Shown one piece after another: positions 16,215 through 25,115 of a stretch of 64,000 bases of DNA. This stretch comes from CALROG01 sp943369755 (lineage in GTDB: Bacteria; Pseudomonadota; Gammaproteobacteria; Burkholderiales; Burkholderiaceae_C). Position numbers and translations under genes: made by a program. Location of the stretch: contig CALROG020000019.1 of the NCBI GenBank assembly GCA_943369755.1, positions 1 through 64,000 of the forward strand, read 5' to 3'. Position 1 is the first letter of the stretch. Every line of letters starts with the position of its first letter. The notes under the pieces are model-generated. The model saw only the letters and a program-made list of their open reading frames with translations. It was not told where the DNA came from and ran no database searches.

Positions 16215-17642
16215 ATGAGCAAACAATTCGACGTGATCGTCATCGGCGGCGGTCCTGGCGGCTATATCGCCGCGATTCGCGCTTCGCAACTGGGCTTCAA
16301 CGTGGCCTGCATTGACGAGTGGAAGAACGACAAGGGCGGCCCGGCACTGGGCGGCACCTGTACCAACGTAGGCTGCATCCCTTCAAAGGCGCTGCTGCAG
16401 TCATCCGAGCACTTCGAGCATGCCGGCAAGCACTTTGCTGACCATGGCATTGAGGTCAAGGGCCTGGGCCTGGACCTGGGCAAGATGATTGCCCGCAAGG
16501 ACGCGGTCGTGAAGCAGAACAACGACGGCATCCTTTATCTGTTCAAGAAGAACAAGATCAGCTTCTTTCATGGCCGCGGCTCGTTCGTCAAGGCGTCCGA
16601 GGGCGGCTACGAGATCAAGGTGACGGGCACCGCTGAAGAAACTCTCAGTGGCAAGCAGATCATCCTTGCCACGGGCTCCAACGCCCGCGCGCTGCCCGGT
16701 ACGCCGTTCGATGAAGTCAACGTGCTGTCCAATGACGGCGCACTGCGCATCGGCGCTGTGCCGAAAAAGCTGGGCCTTATCGGCTCCGGCGTAATCGGTC
16801 TTGAGATGGGCTCCGTCTGGCGTCGCCTGGGCTCCGAAGTGACCGTGCTCGAAGGCCTGCCCACCTTCCTGGGCGCGGTGGACGAGCAAATCGCCAAGGA
16901 AGCCAAGAAGGCCTTCGACAAGCAGGGCCTGAAGATCGAGCTGGGCGTGAAAGTCGGTGAGATCAAGTCCGGCAAAAAGGGCGTCAGCGTGGCCTACACC
17001 AACGCCAAGGGCGAAGCCCAGACGTTGGACGTGGACAAGCTTATTGTGTCAATCGGCCGCGCGCCCAACACCATCGGGCTGAATGCCGAAGCCGTGGGCC
17101 TGAAGCTGGACGAGCGTGGTGCCATCGTGGTGGACGACGACTGCAAAACCAACCTGCCCGGTGTGTGGGCCGTGGGCGACGTGGTGCGTGGCCCGATGCT
17201 GGCGCACAAGGCCGAAGAAGAGGGCGTGGCCGTGGCCGAGCGCATTGCCGGGCAGCACGGGCATGTGAACTTCAACACTGTTCCCTGGGTGATCTATACC
17301 AGCCCCGAGATTGCCTGGGTGGGGCGCACTGAACAGCAGCTCAAGGCCGATGGTGTCAAGTACAAGGTTGGCACTTTCCCGTTCCTGGCCAATGGCCGGG
17401 CGCGGGCGTTGGGCGACACGACCGGCATGGTCAAGTTTCTGGCCGATGCGGCCACGGACGAAATCCTGGGTGTGCACATTGTTGGTCCCATGGCCAGCGA
17501 GCTGATTGCGGAAGCCGTGGTCGCCATGGAGTTCAAGGCCAGTGCTGAAGACATTGCGCGGATCTGCCATGCCCATCCGTCGCTGAGTGAAGCCATGAAG
17601 GAGGCCGCGCTGGCGGTCGACAAGCGTACGCTGAACTTCTGA
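16215..17642 (+). CDS. lpdA: Dihydrolipoamide dehydrogenase (E3)
   Basis: A 475-residue FAD-dependent pyridine nucleotide-disulfide oxidoreductase. The FAD dinucleotide fold GGGPGGYIAAIRASQLG is at residues 11-27, the redox-active disulfide is in GGTCTNVGCIPSKALLQ, the NAD-binding fold is GSGVIGLEMGSVW, and the C-terminal dimer-interface catalytic pair is in HAHPSLSEAMKEA. It reoxidises the lipoyl groups of the 2-oxoglutarate dehydrogenase E2 encoded upstream and may serve pyruvate dehydrogenase as well. AGGA lies upstream of the ATG. zapE starts two bases after its stop. Confidence 0.98.
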   Translation: MSKQFDVIVIGGGPGGYIAAIRASQLGFNVACIDEWKNDKGGPALGGTCTNVGCIPSKALLQSSEHFEHAGKHFADHGIEVKGLGLDLGKMIARKDAVVKQNNDGILYLFKKNKISFFHGRGSFVKASEGGYEIKVTGTAEETLSGKQIILATGSNARALPGTPFDEVNVLSNDGALRIGAVPKKLGLIGSGVIGLEMGSVWRRLGSEVTVLEGLPTFLGAVDEQIAKEAKKAFDKQGLKIELGVKVGEIKSGKKGVSVAYTNAKGEAQTLDVDKLIVSIGRAPNTIGLNAEAVGLKLDERGAIVVDDDCKTNLPGVWAVGDVVRGPMLAHKAEEEGVAVAERIAGQHGHVNFNTVPWVIYTSPEIAWVGRTEQQLKADGVKYKVGTFPFLANGRARALGDTTGMVKFLADAATDEILGVHIVGPMASELIAEAVVAMEFKASAEDIARICHAHPSLSEAMKEAALAVDKRTLNF

Positions 17643-17643
17643 C

Positions 17644-18744
17644 GTGCCATCCGTCCACGAAGCCTACGCCGCAGAACTGCTGGCGCGGGGTTACCAGAGT
17701 GACCCCGCCCAGCTTCGCGCCGTGGACGCACTGGAACGCTGCGCCCGGGAATGGGCGGGCTACAAGGAGCAACGCTCTAATGCCCTGAAAAAGCTGATCA
17801 ACCGGCCCGCGATCCCGCGCGGCGTTTACATGTACGGTGGCGTGGGCCGCGGCAAGAGCTTCCTGATGGACTGCTTCTTCAATGCAGTGCCCATCGTGCG
17901 CAAAACCCGGCTGCATTTTCATGAGTTCATGCGGGAGGTGCATCGCGAGCTGGCTGACTTGCAGGGCACCGTCAATCCTCTTGATGAGCTGGGCAAGCGC
18001 ATGGCCAAGCGCTACCGGTTGCTGTGCTTTGATGAATTCCATGTGGCTGACATCACAGACGCAATGATCCTGCACCGGCTGCTGGCGGCGTTGTTCGAGA
18101 ACGGCGTGGGCTTTGTCACCACGTCGAACTTTCAACCCGACGACCTGTATCCCAACGGCCTTCACCGCGACCGGATTCTGCCTGCCATCGCGCTGCTCAA
18201 GCAGCGGCTGGAAGTGATCAACGTAGACAACGGAACAGACTACCGGCGTCGCACCATGGAACAGGTCAAGCTTTACCACACGCCGCTCGGCCCCGCGGCT
18301 GACGCGCAGATGGGAGAGGCTTTCACCCGGCTGGCCGAAGCCCACGACCAGGACCCGGTGCTGCACATCGAAGCGCGCGAAATTCGGGCACGGCGCAGGG
18401 CGGGTGGTGTGGTGTGGTTTGACTTCCGCACCCTGTGCGGTGGCCCGCGCTCGCAGAACGACTACCTGGAAATTGCGACCCAGTTCCACACCGTGCTGCT
18501 GTCCGACGTGCCGCAAATGTTCGTACGCCATGCCTCCGAGGCGCGGCGTTTTACCTGGCTGGTGGATGTGCTGTACGACCGGCGGGTCAAGCTGATCATC
18601 TCGGCCGCAGTGCCGCCCGAGGCGTTGTATACCGAAGGCCCTCTGGCGCACGAGTTCCCGCGCACCATTTCGCGCCTCAACGAGATGCAGTCGGCCGAGT
18701 TTTTGGCGCTGGAACGCCGCAACGTGGACACTCGCCTCACATGA
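17644..18744 (+). CDS. zapE: Cell division protein ZapE (AFG1-like ATPase)
   Basis: A 366-residue P-loop ATPase of the AFG1/ZapE family, beginning at a GTG one base after the lpdA stop. Walker A is YGGVGRGKSFLMD (about residues 61-73); the Walker B-type LLCFDEFHVADITDAM and the downstream VTTSNFQPDDLYPNGL are hallmark segments. ZapE destabilises FtsZ polymers at the late Z-ring in E. coli; a mitochondrial relative handles respiratory complex subunits. Its stop overlaps the ATG of the following exported coiled-coil gene (ATGA), so the two are coupled. Its position directly after lpdA suggests cotranscription. Confidence 0.92.
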   Translation: MPSVHEAYAAELLARGYQSDPAQLRAVDALERCAREWAGYKEQRSNALKKLINRPAIPRGVYMYGGVGRGKSFLMDCFFNAVPIVRKTRLHFHEFMREVHRELADLQGTVNPLDELGKRMAKRYRLLCFDEFHVADITDAMILHRLLAALFENGVGFVTTSNFQPDDLYPNGLHRDRILPAIALLKQRLEVINVDNGTDYRRRTMEQVKLYHTPLGPAADAQMGEAFTRLAEAHDQDPVLHIEAREIRARRRAGGVVWFDFRTLCGGPRSQNDYLEIATQFHTVLLSDVPQMFVRHASEARRFTWLVDVLYDRRVKLIISAAVPPEALYTEGPLAHEFPRTISRLNEMQSAEFLALERRNVDTRLT

Positions 18745-19376
18745 AGCACTCATTACTTGCTCTCATTTTGATAGTGGCTAGCGCAATACCTATGCGGGCT
18801 ACAGCTCAAAATGACCTTGAATCAAGGCTCACAGCCGAGCGTGAGCGAATAGCCTCTGAGCGCCGCGCCGCCGACGCCCGCTACGGGCAAGACGAATCAG
18901 ACTGCCAGCGCCGCTTTGCGGTCAATGATTGCCTTGGCGAAGCGCGGGCTCGTCGCAGTGAATTGCTGGCTGATTTGCGGCGTCAGGAAGTTTCTCTTAA
19001 TGACGAGGCGCGACGCAGCAAGGGCGCGGCTCAGCGTCAGCGCCTGGACGAAAAGTCATCACTTCAGAACCAGCAGCGTTTGGCGCAGCAGCGCGCCGAG
19101 GCGCTTCGCGATACGGCGCAGCGTGAAGACCGTTCCGCCCGCAAAGCGGCCGAGCGCGTACAACGCCCTGCCTCTGCGCCAGCCCCCGGCGCGGCTTCGG
19201 GTTCATCGGCTGAGGAACGGGCTGCCGCCCAGCAGCAGCGCCAGGCCGCCGCTGCGGCGCAGGCGGGCAAACGTGCCCAACGTGAACAGCAGGCGCAAGC
19301 GCGAAAGGAGCGCCAGAACGCCAGGCTGCGCGCGCAAGGCAAACCAGCCGCCCAGCCGCTGCCGGCGCCGCCTTGA
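18741..19376 (+). CDS. Exported Glu/Arg/Gln-rich coiled-coil protein
   Basis: A 211-residue protein with a signal peptide (LLALILIVASAIPMRATAQ) followed by an almost entirely helical, charge-rich body (about residues 22-150) with heptad-like Leu/Ala spacing and two cysteines (SDCQRRFAVNDC). The end is Ala/Pro-rich. No catalytic motif is present and I do not recognise a named family, although similar short exported coiled-coil proteins occur beside zapE in related bacteria. The start overlaps the zapE stop by four bases. Unusually, the DNA of the signal peptide is a copy of a dispersed repeat (18754-18815). A structural or envelope-scaffold role is possible but unproven. Confidence 0.75.
   Translation: MKHSLLALILIVASAIPMRATAQNDLESRLTAERERIASERRAADARYGQDESDCQRRFAVNDCLGEARARRSELLADLRRQEVSLNDEARRSKGAAQRQRLDEKSSLQNQQRLAQQRAEALRDTAQREDRSARKAAERVQRPASAPAPGAASGSSAEERAAAQQQRQAAAAAQAGKRAQREQQAQARKERQNARLRAQGKPAAQPLPAPP
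18754..18815 (+). repeat. Dispersed repeat (family 1) forming the signal-peptide coding sequence
   Basis: The segment contains GATAGTGGCTAGCGC and ATGCGGGCTACAGC. The reverse complement of 25176-25238 in rluB aligns over about 48 bases, sharing GATAGTGG, GCG and ATGCGGGCTA, and the reverse complement of 33471-33508 in bamB shares ATAGYGGCTAGCGC (one difference in 14). This is the AT-richer element I associate with Comamonadaceae intergenic regions. Confidence 0.7.
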
Positions 19377-19391
19377 AGCAGCGCGCGGGGG

Positions 19392-20153
19392 TCAGGCGTC
19401 CAGCGGTTCCAGCTTGACGATGACCAGCGACAGGTTGTCGCCACCGCCACGCCCGCGTGACCGGGCCTTGTCAATCAGGAACTCCGTGGCTTCGCGCGGG
19501 CCCAGTGAGGAGAGTACCGAGCCCAGCTCATTCGGGCTGAAGTAATGCCAGACGCCGTCGCTGCAGGCCATCAGTACGTCGCCCGGACGCAGTTGCGGGA
19601 TGAAGTGCAGGTCCATCGTCGGATCGTCTTCGGTTCCCAGGCAGCCCATCAGGATGTTGGACTGCGGGTGCACATTGGCCTCTTCCTCCGTGATCTCGCC
19701 CTTGTCTACCAGCGTCTGCACATAAGAGTGATCCATGGTTCGCTTGACCAGCTTGCTGCCATGGTAGTGATAGACCCGCGAGTCACCCGCGTGAACCCAG
19801 TGGCAGTCTCCGGCAGGGTTGATCAGGAAGACGGCAATCGTGCTGTGCGGTTCCTGCTCGGATGAAATGGCCGTGAGCTTGATGACGAGATGAGCTTCCT
19901 GCACCATCTGCTTCAGTACCGAGGGCGCGTCATCGTGGTCAGGGGAATAGCGCTCAAAGAGCTGCTTGCAGGTCATCATGACCTGGTCAGAGGCCTTGCG
20001 TCCACCACTGCGCCCGCCCATCCCGTCGGCAACCACGCCGAGAATGCAACCGGCAATGCGTGGGTGACTCAGCAGGGCAATCTGGTCCTGCTGGTATTCG
20101 CGATCACCCTTGTGGATGCCGGTGGAAGCGGTAAGACGGTAGCCTTTGCTCAT
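19392..20153 (-). CDS. PP2C-type serine/threonine protein phosphatase
   Basis: A 253-residue PPM/PP2C phosphatase. The metal-binding motifs are in order: REYQQDQ (the usual R-N-D position has QD), VVADGMGGRSGG, WVHAGDSRVYHYHG, LMACSDGVWHYF and GGDNLSLVIV. It dephosphorylates proteins modified by Hanks-type kinases in the cytoplasm. The only such kinase in the window is the kinase-cyclase at 48256-50460, 28 kb away, so pairing is possible but not shown. It is convergent with the coiled-coil gene (15-base gap) and divergent from the YdcH-like gene. Confidence 0.92.
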   Translation of the reverse strand: MSKGYRLTASTGIHKGDREYQQDQIALLSHPRIAGCILGVVADGMGGRSGGRKASDQVMMTCKQLFERYSPDHDDAPSVLKQMVQEAHLVIKLTAISSEQEPHSTIAVFLINPAGDCHWVHAGDSRVYHYHGSKLVKRTMDHSYVQTLVDKGEITEEEANVHPQSNILMGCLGTEDDPTMDLHFIPQLRPGDVLMACSDGVWHYFSPNELGSVLSSLGPREATEFLIDKARSRGRGGGDNLSLVIVKLEPLDA

Positions 20154-20263
20154 ATTGAAATTGTCGGTGGTCTGCCCCGGGGCAGATTACTCGAAATGTC
20201 CTCCTTAAACACGTATTATCAAGCGAACCGCGAAGGCGGCTGCGCGCGCGGCCGGAAACAGTT

Positions 20264-20467
20264 TTGGACTCCAATCTTCATTCCCCGGAACGCCGTCTGA
20301 TCGAGCTGCGTATTGAGCATGCCGACCTTGATGCAATGATTGATCGTTTGGGTCTTGAAACCCCGCTGGACGAGCTTGTGGTGCGCCGTCTCAAGAAGCG
20401 TCGGCTGCGGCTGCGCGACCAGATTTCCCGGTTCGAGCTGATGCTCGATCCCAAAGAACCCGCCTGA
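20264..20467 (+). CDS. YdcH/DUF465-family small protein
   Basis: A 67-residue highly charged helical protein starting at TTG. The pattern HADLDAMIDRL followed by LVVRRLKKRRLRLRDQISRFE is that of the YdcH (DUF465) family, a two-helix coiled coil of unknown role. The stop overlaps the start of the helicase gene (TGATG), so translation of the two is coupled. The ribosome binding site is weak. Confidence 0.75.
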   Translation: MDSNLHSPERRLIELRIEHADLDAMIDRLGLETPLDELVVRRLKKRRLRLRDQISRFELMLDPKEPA

Positions 20468-22497
20468 TGCCGCTGGAGAATCAGGTTCGCGAAGCCTTCG
20501 CGCCCGGCGGCGTGTTGTCGCGCGCAGCGGACGAGTTTCGCCCCCGTGACGGCCAGACCGAGATGGCGCTGGCGGTGGCACGAACCATCCAGCACGGCGG
20601 CGCGCTGGTGGTGGAGGCGGGCACCGGTGTGGGCAAGACCTTTTCTTACCTGGTACCGGCACTGCTCAGCGGCGAACGGGTGTTGCTGTCTACCGCAACC
20701 AAAACCCTGCAAGACCAACTATTCGGGCGCGACCTTCCGAGGCTGGTCCAGGCGCTGGGCTTGCCGGTGCGCATGGCGCTGCTCAAAGGCCGGGCCAGTT
20801 ACCTTTGCCTGCATCGCATGGAGCTGGCGCGCCACGACTCGGCTACCGGGTCTGAGCGCACTTTGGTGCGCACCCTGGCCAAGGTCGAGGAGTGGGCGCA
20901 AGTTACGCGAACCGGTGACCTGGCCGAACTGTCGGGGCTGGACGAGCGCTCGCCGGTGGTACCACTGGTCACCTCCACCCGTGAGAACTGCCTGGGCTCC
21001 AACTGCCCCAAGTTCCGCGCTTGCCACGTCAACCTGGCGCGCCGCGAGGCGTTGGCGGCCGATGTCGTGGTGATCAACCATCATTTGTTTTTTGCCGACC
21101 TGGCGGTGCGTGAAAGCGGCGTGGCTGAGTTGCTGCCCAGTGTGCGCGTGGCCATTTTTGACGAGGCCCATCAACTCAATGAGACCGGGGTTCAGTTTCT
21201 GGGTACCCAGTTGAGTAGCGGCCATGTGATTGACTTCGCCCGTGACATGCTGGCTGCCGGCCTGCAGTTTGCGCGCGGCCTGGTGGACTGGCCGCAGATC
21301 GTGGGTGCCACCGAGCGCGCGGCGCGCGAGCTGCGCCTGGTCGCCGGCCGCACCGCCCCGGGCGCGCGCCTGCGCTGGAGTGGTGCCGCCCCTGAGCAAG
21401 TGGACCCGCAGGCCTGGGAACAGGCGCTGCATGCGCTGCATGCTGCGTGCGAGCAAGCCATGGCGGCATTGGACACCGTGAGCGAGATGGCCCCTGATTT
21501 CGTACGCCTGCACGAACGTGCGGCCGGGCTGGCGCAGCGTGCCGAATGCTTTTCAGGCCGCTGTGAGCCCGGCTCGGTGCGTTGGGTGGACGCGGGCACG
21601 CAGTTGCGGCTGGTCGAGTCCCCGCTGGACATCGCCCAAGCGGTTCGCGCCAAGCTGCTGCGTGAAGATGTCGCGCCGACGCCCGACGCCCCGCAGCGAA
21701 CGTGGATCTTCACCTCCGCCACGCTGGGCGACGATCCGCAGCTTCGCTGGTTCACCGAGCCTTGCGGGCTGACTGATGCCCAGGTGCTTCAGGTTGGCAG
21801 CCCGTTTGACTATGCCAGCCAGGCTGCTGTGTATGTGCCGCGTGAGCTGCCGCGGCCCAACGACCCCGGGCACAGTGCCGCGGTAGCCGGGTTTGCTGGC
21901 GACGCGGTGGCCCGCCTGGGCGGACGCACGATGGTGCTCACCACCACGCTGCGTGCCCTGCGAGCCATCGGCGAAGCGTTGCAAGCCCGTTTTGAATCTG
22001 GCGGCCAGGTAGAGGTGCTGGTGCAGGGCCAGTGGCCCAAGCGCCGCCTGATCGAGCGCTTCCGCGAGGGCAGTGGGGCGGGACGGGCGGGCTGTGTGCT
22101 GGTGGCGTCAGCCTCGTTTTGGGAGGGGGTGGACGTGCCGGGCGAGGCCCTGCAAATGGTCATCATCGACAAACTGCCGTTTCCCCCGCCCAATGACCCG
22201 CTGGTCGAGGCGCGGGCTCAACGGCTGGAAGCGCAGGGCCGCAGCGCGTTCAACGACTACTTTGTGCCCGAGGCTGCGGTTGCGCTCAAGCAGGGTGCGG
22301 GGCGGTTGATCCGGCGGGAAACTGACCGGGGTGTGCTGGTGGTATGCGATACCCGCCTGGTCACCATGGGCTACGGACGGCGTTTGCTCACCGCCTTGCC
22401 GCCAATGCGCCGCCTGCAATCCGCGCCAGAGCTGGCAGAGCTGCTGGACAGCCTGGCTACCAGAACTTCCACCACGCAGACGAGCCCGTGGACTTGA
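20467..22497 (+). CDS. ATP-dependent DNA helicase of the DinG/YoaA (XPD-like) family
   Basis: A 676-residue superfamily 2 helicase. Walker A is VVEAGTGVGKTFSYL (residues about 48-62), the DEAH box is IFDEAHQLNE, and motif VI is QGAGRLIRRETDRGV. Four cysteines of an iron-sulfur cluster domain are visible (YLCLHRM, CLGSNC and RACHVN). The family unwinds forked or damaged DNA 5' to 3'. The length fits YoaA rather than the longer DinG-nuclease form, but I leave the symbol open. It is translationally coupled to the YdcH-like gene, and its last 41 bases overlap the end of bamD on the other strand. Confidence 0.9.
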   Translation: MPLENQVREAFAPGGVLSRAADEFRPRDGQTEMALAVARTIQHGGALVVEAGTGVGKTFSYLVPALLSGERVLLSTATKTLQDQLFGRDLPRLVQALGLPVRMALLKGRASYLCLHRMELARHDSATGSERTLVRTLAKVEEWAQVTRTGDLAELSGLDERSPVVPLVTSTRENCLGSNCPKFRACHVNLARREALAADVVVINHHLFFADLAVRESGVAELLPSVRVAIFDEAHQLNETGVQFLGTQLSSGHVIDFARDMLAAGLQFARGLVDWPQIVGATERAARELRLVAGRTAPGARLRWSGAAPEQVDPQAWEQALHALHAACEQAMAALDTVSEMAPDFVRLHERAAGLAQRAECFSGRCEPGSVRWVDAGTQLRLVESPLDIAQAVRAKLLREDVAPTPDAPQRTWIFTSATLGDDPQLRWFTEPCGLTDAQVLQVGSPFDYASQAAVYVPRELPRPNDPGHSAAVAGFAGDAVARLGGRTMVLTTTLRALRAIGEALQARFESGGQVEVLVQGQWPKRRLIERFREGSGAGRAGCVLVASASFWEGVDVPGEALQMVIIDKLPFPPPNDPLVEARAQRLEAQGRSAFNDYFVPEAAVALKQGAGRLIRRETDRGVLVVCDTRLVTMGYGRRLLTALPPMRRLQSAPELAELLDSLATRTSTTQTSPWT

Positions 22498-23266
22498 AGC
22501 CGCGCGTGAGGTACTCGCTTTGCGGGTAGTTGCGCTGCATCACACGTTTTGCGTCGTCGCGCAACTGCGCCATGCCCAAGGCGTCATAAGACTGGACCAT
22601 GATGAACAGGGCCTCTTCAAGCGCTGGCACGTCCCGGTAGTCGTTCAAGGCCGCCTGGGCGCGGTTGATCGCTGCCACGTAGGCACCGCGGCTGTAGTAG
22701 AAGCGCGCCACATGAACTTCGTACTGGGCCAGCGAATTGACGATGTAGGTCATGCGCAGGCGCGAATCAGGTGTGTAGCGGGAGTCGGGAAAGCGGGTTG
22801 CCAGCTCGCGGAATGCCTCGAACGACTCCTTGGCGGCTTTTTGGTCGCGTTCGGACAGGTCCTGACGCGAAAGAAATGAGAACAGGCCCAGGTTGTCGTT
22901 GAAGTTGACGATGCCCTTGAGGTAGAGCGCATAGTCAATGGCCGGGCTGGCCGGGTGCAGCTTGATGAAGCGCTCCAGCGTGGCAATCGCCTGCGCCTGC
23001 TCATTGGCTTTGTACTGGGCGTAAGCGCGCTCCAGCTGGGCCTGCTGGGCCAGCGGCGTACCGGCGGCACGGCCTTCGAGTTTTTCAAACAGGGTTACAG
23101 CCTTGTCGTAGGAGCCACCATCTAGTTCTGCCTTGGCTTCGGCATAGATCTTGTTCGGACTCCAGTTTGCCGTGGGGTCCGCGGTGGTCGAAGCGCATCC
23201 CTGCAGCAAGGCCAGCCCCGCCAACAGCAGACAAGGGACCATCGATAATTTGGCACGAAGCATCAC
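22457..23266 (-). CDS. bamD: Outer membrane assembly lipoprotein BamD
   Basis: A 269-residue lipoprotein with a signal ending LALLQGC (cleaved before Cys25). The mature part is a run of TPR-like helices (KIYAEAKAELDGGSYDKAVTLFEKLEGR, then FIKLHPASPAIDYALYLKGIVNF and RFPDSRYTPDSRLRMTYIVNSLAQYEV) typical of BamD. It belongs to the BAM complex that inserts beta-barrel proteins and is held at the inner face of the outer membrane. It is divergent from rluD, as in E. coli, with only 26 bases between the assigned starts, and tail-to-tail overlaps the helicase gene by 41 bases. Confidence 0.96.
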   Translation of the reverse strand: MMLRAKLSMVPCLLLAGLALLQGCASTTADPTANWSPNKIYAEAKAELDGGSYDKAVTLFEKLEGRAAGTPLAQQAQLERAYAQYKANEQAQAIATLERFIKLHPASPAIDYALYLKGIVNFNDNLGLFSFLSRQDLSERDQKAAKESFEAFRELATRFPDSRYTPDSRLRMTYIVNSLAQYEVHVARFYYSRGAYVAAINRAQAALNDYRDVPALEEALFIMVQSYDALGMAQLRDDAKRVMQRNYPQSEYLTRGFKSTGSSAWWKFW

Positions 23267-23292
23267 AGGTAACCTTCTTGGAACAAAGCAAA

Positions 23293-24306
23293 TTGATTAT
23301 ATCGACGGGTACCGGGTCCGACGCATACGAGCTGGCGGACGAACCCGAAGAAACCGGTCCTGACAGCGAGTTGCGGGCGCTGACGATTGACGCGCCCTGG
23401 CACGCCGAGCGGCTGGACCGCGCCCTGGCCGCGCTGGTGCCTGAGTTCTCGCGCAGCTACTTGCAGCAACTGATTGAGGCTGGCGCGGTACGCATCAATG
23501 GTGTTGCGGTGACCAAGCCCTCGGTGAAGGTCAAGGCCGGGGATGCTGGTGAGATCGAGCTCAGGCCCACGCCGCAAAGCCAGGCCTTCCTGCCCGAGGC
23601 CATGGCCCTTGACGTGGTGTTTCAGGACGAGTACCTGCGGGTGATCAACAAGCCCGCCGGGCTGGTAGTGCACCCGGCACCGGGCAACTGGCGCGGCACC
23701 TTGCTCAACGGCTTGCTGGCCGACGATGCCAAGGCCCGGCTGCTGCCGCGTGCCGGTATCGTGCACCGGTTGGACAAGGACACCAGCGGTCTGATGGTGG
23801 TGGCCCGCAGTCGCGCGGCCATGGACGCGCTGGTGTTGGGTATTGCGGCGCGTGAGGTGGGTCGCCAGTACCTGGCGCTTGCGCACCGGCCCTGGAAAGG
23901 CATCAGCCCGCGCGAGGTGGACGCCCCGATTGGCCGTGACCCGCGCAACCGGCTGCGAATGGCGGCGGTAGATCTTGCGCGCAGCCCGGGCAAATCAGCC
24001 CAAACCGGTTTGGAACTTGTCGAAAACGCTGCCGAAGGTTGCTGGGTACGCTGCACTTTGCGCACTGGGCGCACCCACCAGATTCGTGTGCACATGGCGT
24101 CGATCGGGCACCCCCTGGTGGGCGACGCGCTCTACGGCGGTGCGGCGGCGGCCGGGCTGCAGCGCCAGGCCCTGCATGCGTTTCGGCTGGCATTCAATCA
24201 CCCGATCACGGCTCAGCCTTTGGTGTTTCATGCCCCGTTACCGAAGGACCTGCGTGAGGCGTTGGCCGCATGGGGCCTGCGTTACAATGACACGCAATGG
24301 CAGTGA
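23293..24306 (+). CDS. rluD: 23S rRNA pseudouridine(1911/1915/1917) synthase RluD
   Basis: About 337 residues from a TTG at 23293; no ATG exists in frame between bamD and the conserved domain, and the next upstream ATG would lie deep inside bamD, so the exact start is uncertain. An S4 RNA-binding domain (about residues 30-85, ERLDRALAALVPEFSRSYLQQLI) is followed by the pseudouridine synthase domain with the catalytic Asp in IVHRLDKDTSGLMVVA and the RLU motif RTHQIRVHMA. It modifies helix 69 of 23S rRNA in ribosome assembly. The divergent bamD neighbour matches the E. coli arrangement. Confidence 0.93.
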   Translation: MIISTGTGSDAYELADEPEETGPDSELRALTIDAPWHAERLDRALAALVPEFSRSYLQQLIEAGAVRINGVAVTKPSVKVKAGDAGEIELRPTPQSQAFLPEAMALDVVFQDEYLRVINKPAGLVVHPAPGNWRGTLLNGLLADDAKARLLPRAGIVHRLDKDTSGLMVVARSRAAMDALVLGIAAREVGRQYLALAHRPWKGISPREVDAPIGRDPRNRLRMAAVDLARSPGKSAQTGLELVENAAEGCWVRCTLRTGRTHQIRVHMASIGHPLVGDALYGGAAAAGLQRQALHAFRLAFNHPITAQPLVFHAPLPKDLREALAAWGLRYNDTQWQ

Positions 24307-24312
24307 GCCATG

Positions 24313-24334
24313 GCCGCCCAACAAGGGCGGCTTG
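24313..24334 (+). terminator. Hairpin downstream of rluD
   Basis: GCCGCCC (24313-24319) and GGGCGGC (24325-24331) form a perfect 7-bp stem with loop AACAA, followed by TTG only. The T-run is poor, so it may be a weak or Rho-assisted terminator of rluD before scpB. Confidence 0.5.
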
Positions 24335-24430
24335 CACCGAGAGGCCTGTAGCTTGACCCCGGTGCCCAGCGTTGAATCGCTCCCGAATCACCTTTGATTG
24401 ACGCGCCACCCGGCGCCCCGGAACCAGACC

Positions 24431-25114
24431 ATGAATACGACGGATGCCAAGCGCGTCCTCGAAACCGCGCTGATTTGTGCCCAGCAGCCCCTGCCGGTCA
24501 GGGAGATGCGCGTCCTGTTCAATGACGAACTTGGCGCAGACACCCTCAAGACGCTGTTGCATGAGTTGCAAAATGACTGGGCGCAGCGCGGCGTCGAGCT
24601 GGTTGGCGTGGCCAGTGGCTGGCGCTTCCAGAGTCGGCCCGAGATGCGCGAATACCTTGACCGGCTGCACCCCGAGAAGCCGCCCAAGTACACCCGCGCC
24701 ACACTGGAGACTTTGGCCATCATTGCCTACCGCCAACCGGTGACGCGTGGCGATATGGAAGACATCCGTGGCGTCACCATCAACAGCCTGATCCTTAAAC
24801 AGCTCGAAGACCGTGGCTGGGTTGAGGTGATCGGCCACCGTGAGGCTGCGGGGCGCCCGGCGCTGTTTGCCACCACTCGCCAGTTTCTGGACGACCTGGG
24901 CATCGAGTCGCTGGACCAGCTCCCCGAGCTGGGTGACCCGGCCCAGCAGGCCGGCGTTTTCGAAGCGCTAACCATGGCCGAAGATGCCTCCCAGCCCGGC
25001 CTGCCCATGGAGGCCGAAGCAGAAGCCGGGGCAGACGCCCCGGCCAGCCTCAGCCCGGCTGCGCAGTCCGGCGATGCCGCTGCAGACGATGTAACCGACC
25101 CGATCGGAACCTGA
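24431..25114 (+). CDS. scpB: Segregation and condensation protein ScpB
   Basis: A 227-residue protein made of two winged-helix domains (ALICAQQPLPVREMRVLF; then TRATLETLAIIAYRQPVTRGDMEDIRGV, the ScpB signature). The C-terminal 60 residues are acidic and Ala-rich, presumably disordered. ScpB works with ScpA and SMC in chromosome condensation. The start MNTTDAKRV at 24431 is preferred because it matches the usual N-terminus; an ATG 11 codons upstream is less likely. scpA is not adjacent. rluB begins one base after its stop, as in many Proteobacteria. Confidence 0.93.
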   Translation: MNTTDAKRVLETALICAQQPLPVREMRVLFNDELGADTLKTLLHELQNDWAQRGVELVGVASGWRFQSRPEMREYLDRLHPEKPPKYTRATLETLAIIAYRQPVTRGDMEDIRGVTINSLILKQLEDRGWVEVIGHREAAGRPALFATTRQFLDDLGIESLDQLPELGDPAQQAGVFEALTMAEDASQPGLPMEAEAEAGADAPASLSPAAQSGDAAADDVTDPIGT

Positions 25115-25115
25115 C

